Shown: one piece after another, positions 61,297-64,000 of the stretch
How the letters are laid out: every line of letters begins with the position of its first letter
Numbering within the stretch: position 1 is the stretch's first letter
Notes under the pieces: model-generated
Database searches by the model: none
The model's input: the letters and a program-made list of their open reading frames with translations, nothing else
Told to the model about the DNA's origin: nothing
Position numbers and translations under genes: made by a program
Source of the DNA: Enterobacter cloacae
Lineage (GTDB): Bacteria; Pseudomonadota; Gammaproteobacteria; Enterobacterales; Enterobacteriaceae
Reading direction: 5' to 3'
Assembly: GCA_014169315.1 (NCBI GenBank)
Contig: AP022134.1
Coordinates: 186,001 to 250,000 of the forward strand
DNA: 64,000 nucleotides

Positions 61297-64000
61297 TCAA
61301 TATTTCGGCAACTGCTTGCCCGTAACCGGATCCAGCGTAGTTGAACCTACCTCACATATGGCCGGTCGAGGTAAATAGCTACAATCTACATTTTCCTCTT
61401 TTATAGCCTGAGCATTTTCTTGTCTGGCCTTTATCATATTTTCTTCACCGCCCATTGCTTCCTTGGTACGTTCTGATGGAAGTTGATAGTTCTCATTCTG
61501 GAATGGTAAGTTTTCCACAATTGATTCTTCGGAGAATTTTGAATATTGATCAGGAACTTCTCCTACCTGAACTGCATCATTAATCCACTCCGTCAGATCA
61601 ATTTTATCGAAATCCAGTTGCTGTATTTGCTTTATTGATAGCCCCACGCAATTAGAGGCGACAGGGTCTATTCCTAATTGCGGATAAGCTTGTTGCATAA
61701 TAACGCGTGACAACATGGAATTATAACAGCACATGTCTGTTGCTTTTTTAACGCATTTCTTTGTGAAACCAACATTCAGATATTTGACGCATCGTTCCGT
61801 ATCTAATGTAAAACAGGATTTTTGATTCTTATGAATAGAAGCTTCCATCTCTTTCTGGTCGCATGCTACCAACATTTCTAAAAGCATTTTAGTGACCTGA
61901 TAGGCTGTATAAATCCAACCGATCACGTTTAATGCAAGCATAAAGTTTTGAACCGCAGCCGAGAAGACAACCTCTCCTCCGGTAGTAGCAACGTTCTTAA
62001 AGACAAAGTCACGAACTGTATCTGGTAGCAATTCGTAGGCTTTCTTCATTGCCATCTGCTTAAGCTGACCTATACCGAAGCTGGACATTGTTTCCTGTGC
62101 CAACTGGCCAGCACCTCCTGCCCCTCCAGAAGTTGCGGAAGACCCAACTGCCCTGCTTAGATTACCAGCGACGTTTTCATATACGCTCGTTAAGGAGCTC
62201 GTGACGTTGTTCCACATTTGCCCTACTGTTTTACCAGCTGATGCAGTCCACTCTCCGACCGCATTAGACATAGAAGCCCATGTACCTGTATCACCGCCGG
62301 TCCATTTTATTAGCTGAGCATTAACTCTGGTCCAGTTTGTGTTTCTGATCATAGATCCGGCAAGCATGATACCTTCAAGTGCTCCTGCGGTTCCCTGTGG
62401 TGCTTCGCAGCAGTCCGTCTTTGCCAGGCCATTTACAAAGCCTACTGAACGACCACACCATTCAGGTTTTCCTTCAAAGACGGAACATGAATTGGCATCG
62501 TTAGGGTCTTCGCATTTGGCTTCGCCCTGCATGTACTGAACCATGTTTGAATAAGCCGCAACTTTTCCAAAATCGTTGTTCTCTTCCTTTGGCCCAGTTT
62601 CGCATGTTCCACCTGAACATGGGATCATGCCAACACAGGCATTTGTAGAAGATTCAACCTCCCGAACTACATCCTTCCCTCTGTCACAGGTGTATTTCTG
62701 TTCATACATGTAGCAACTGTTAGTGCCCTCATCGAACCAACCCTCTGCACATGTTTGTTTATCGAGTACACATGCTGCATCATTTTTATAAGCACTACTT
62801 GCATCAGGCATACTCTTTATTTCTTCATAGTTGTAACAGAGGTCCTTTCCATTAGCGTCTTTCATAATTTTTCCACTAGCGTCATAAGAGCAAATTTTGT
62901 CTTTGGCCAATGGATCACAAAAGTAGCCTTCAAGGTTTGTCTTCCAGGTAAGAAATCCTTTATCACCTTCATACAGAGGCTTTGCCAATGAAAGCACGCT
63001 TTCCGGAAGCCGTTTTGTGCCAACATCCATATCTTTAAACCGATCGAAACGGCAGAATGTATTCGGAGCTTGTACAGCATCGTAACAACCAGCTGGTTCC
63101 TGGACGTGCTTATCTTCGAGCTTCATATTTTCAAAAGTCAGCTCAACCTCAAAATACCCTTCACCCTTCCCACCAACCCATACTCTGGATGCCATTGTCA
63201 CTTCTCGATCAGGCTCCTCATACACCGATTTTCTGACCTTATCAGTCACATCGTAAACCTTGTCGAGTTTCCACGATTTTTTTAACTCCCAAGATCCCTT
63301 AGGAGCCGGATAGTCACTTTCTCGATATGCACCATCTATGTGAGCAAAAATCTGCGTGCCATCAAGTGTTACCCGCATGTGGTCATCCCACTCCGCGTTA
63401 ACAATCTTTGCTGAGGCCAATTTTGCATCCGGATGGAATTTTAATGTCAGTTCGTTATCATATACCCCGTCACTCCAGTAGTTGTCATCACGGCGACCAA
63501 ACCATATACGCACACAATTATCGCCGCACATCGACATGTCTCCGTTTCCGCCTGAAATGTAAACAGGGACTGAAAAATCACGGGTTATCGTGCAGCTGCT
63601 GAAGTTATCTTGCTTAGGCGAGTTACAGTAGAACTCTTTGTAATCAGGATAGTGTGTGGTTACTGTTTTTTTAGAGGTCTCAACATTACAGTTCTGAAGC
63701 CAGTTTCCAGTACCAGCAACAGCATTTGTTATCTCATTTCTCCCCGCAGTAAACATGGGATCGTTAGGCTTTATAGATGATGCCGGGTTGTCCTTGTTAG
63801 CATTTACGAGGGTGCGGTAGGCAACGCCATCATAACTTTGAGCATCAAATAACTGGCTTTTCCGATTCTTTATATCGTTTACAAAGCCATCCTCATCCCC
63901 ATAACGATCTGCGGCATTGAACTTAATATCGCTGTGCTTTTGCTCTGAGCTGAAAATCTCTCCGGTATTTGTTTTGGTTCCAGGAGTAGTATTGGGATTA
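61297..64000 (-). CDS. trhN: TraN-family mating-pair stabilisation protein TrhN (partial)
   Basis: The frame is open to the right edge of the window; the start is outside. The visible ~900 residues are very cysteine-rich, with CDRGKDVVREVESSTNACVG-type repeats in the middle and CGRSVGFVNGLAKTDCCEAP near the start of the conserved C-terminal part. The C-terminal region ends with a run of Cys phrases (CFTLDTERCVKYL, CVKKATDMCCYN). TraN is an outer-membrane adhesin that fixes the mating pair by binding recipient porins. Its disulfides explain the Dsb-like genes at the left end. It belongs to Tra2. Confidence 0.92.
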   Translation of the reverse strand, partial: NPNTTPGTKTNTGEIFSSEQKHSDIKFNAADRYGDEDGFVNDIKNRKSQLFDAQSYDGVAYRTLVNANKDNPASSIKPNDPMFTAGRNEITNAVAGTGNWLQNCNVETSKKTVTTHYPDYKEFYCNSPKQDNFSSCTITRDFSVPVYISGGNGDMSMCGDNCVRIWFGRRDDNYWSDGVYDNELTLKFHPDAKLASAKIVNAEWDDHMRVTLDGTQIFAHIDGAYRESDYPAPKGSWELKKSWKLDKVYDVTDKVRKSVYEEPDREVTMASRVWVGGKGEGYFEVELTFENMKLEDKHVQEPAGCYDAVQAPNTFCRFDRFKDMDVGTKRLPESVLSLAKPLYEGDKGFLTWKTNLEGYFCDPLAKDKICSYDASGKIMKDANGKDLCYNYEEIKSMPDASSAYKNDAACVLDKQTCAEGWFDEGTNSCYMYEQKYTCDRGKDVVREVESSTNACVGMIPCSGGTCETGPKEENNDFGKVAAYSNMVQYMQGEAKCEDPNDANSCSVFEGKPEWCGRSVGFVNGLAKTDCCEAPQGTAGALEGIMLAGSMIRNTNWTRVNAQLIKWTGGDTGTWASMSNAVGEWTASAGKTVGQMWNNVTSSLTSVYENVAGNLSRAVGSSATSGGAGGAGQLAQETMSSFGIGQLKQMAMKKAYELLPDTVRDFVFKNVATTGGEVVFSAAVQNFMLALNVIGWIYTAYQVTKMLLEMLVACDQKEMEASIHKNQKSCFTLDTERCVKYLNVGFTKKCVKKATDMCCYNSMLSRVIMQQAYPQLGIDPVASNCVGLSIKQIQQLDFDKIDLTEWINDAVQVGEVPDQYSKFSEESIVENLPFQNENYQLPSERTKEAMGGEENMIKARQENAQAIKEENVDCSYLPRPAICEVGSTTLDPVTGKQLPKY

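Noticed and set aside
1..64000. tRNA, rRNA or a replication initiation gene
   Set aside because: None was recognised by eye; an exhaustive tRNA search was not possible.

Overview
This window is part of a large conjugative plasmid of the IncHI type from an enterobacterium. The evidence is a complete Tra1-like transfer block: TrhF, TrhH and TrhG pair-formation proteins, a MOBH relaxase TraI, coupling protein TraG and TraJ, a FlhC-like regulator pair, and the start of Tra2 with TrhN. No replication gene lies in the window, so the subgroup cannot be fixed. The IS5-family element with ISKpn26-like ends and the IS26 copies point to a clinical Klebsiella/Enterobacter-type background.

Layout. 1-4.9 kb: the 3' end of a UmuC-like polymerase gene, thiol oxidoreductases of DsbA and DsbC type, a lipoprotein, a lytic transglycosylase and a HAD-fold protein. 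5.0-6.6 kb: an HNH nuclease toxin with a SUKH/YrhA-like immunity gene. 6.7-13.1 kb: trhF-trhH-trhG, leftward. 13.7-15.0 kb: a FlhC-like protein and its partner, candidate transfer activators. 15.1-15.7 kb: a non-coding repeat region, the best candidate for oriT. 15.8-27.1 kb: relaxosome and coupling genes, rightward, interrupted by an IS5-family element that removes the end of traJ. 27.4-38 kb: many small unknown genes and a ParB-like protein. 38.4-43.4 kb: accessory segment with a previously easy-to-miss hok gene, relBE, a CDF metal exporter, a cytochrome b561-like gene and two IS26 copies around a dcm fragment. 43.4-58.0 kb: one long leftward gene array with five tandem paralogues, a TOPRIM protein and a CobS/DUF3150/CobT-like ATPase-VWA set. 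58.4-64 kb: a UvrD-like helicase, a lipoprotein and trhN.

Three signals stand out. (1) In the 43.4-58 kb array nearly every gap between genes holds a differently worded RNA element with the same interleaved a-b-a'-b' pairing, placed just before the ribosome binding site. Helices are kept while the letters change, as expected of selected RNA structure (pseudoknots or two-state switches). (2) The CobS-like ATPase gene ends in a perfectly phased A AAA AAG slippery heptamer with an SD-like GGAG 11 nt upstream. The -1 frame then stays open for 104 codons and has no start codon of its own. (3) A palindrome AAAGTNACTTT occurs 19 times, in genes in all three reading frames and between genes. Two copies sit upstream of the ParB-like gene, and a related half-site is arrayed eight times in the candidate oriT region.

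All calls were made by eye from sequence and remembered family motifs. No database or folding program was run.
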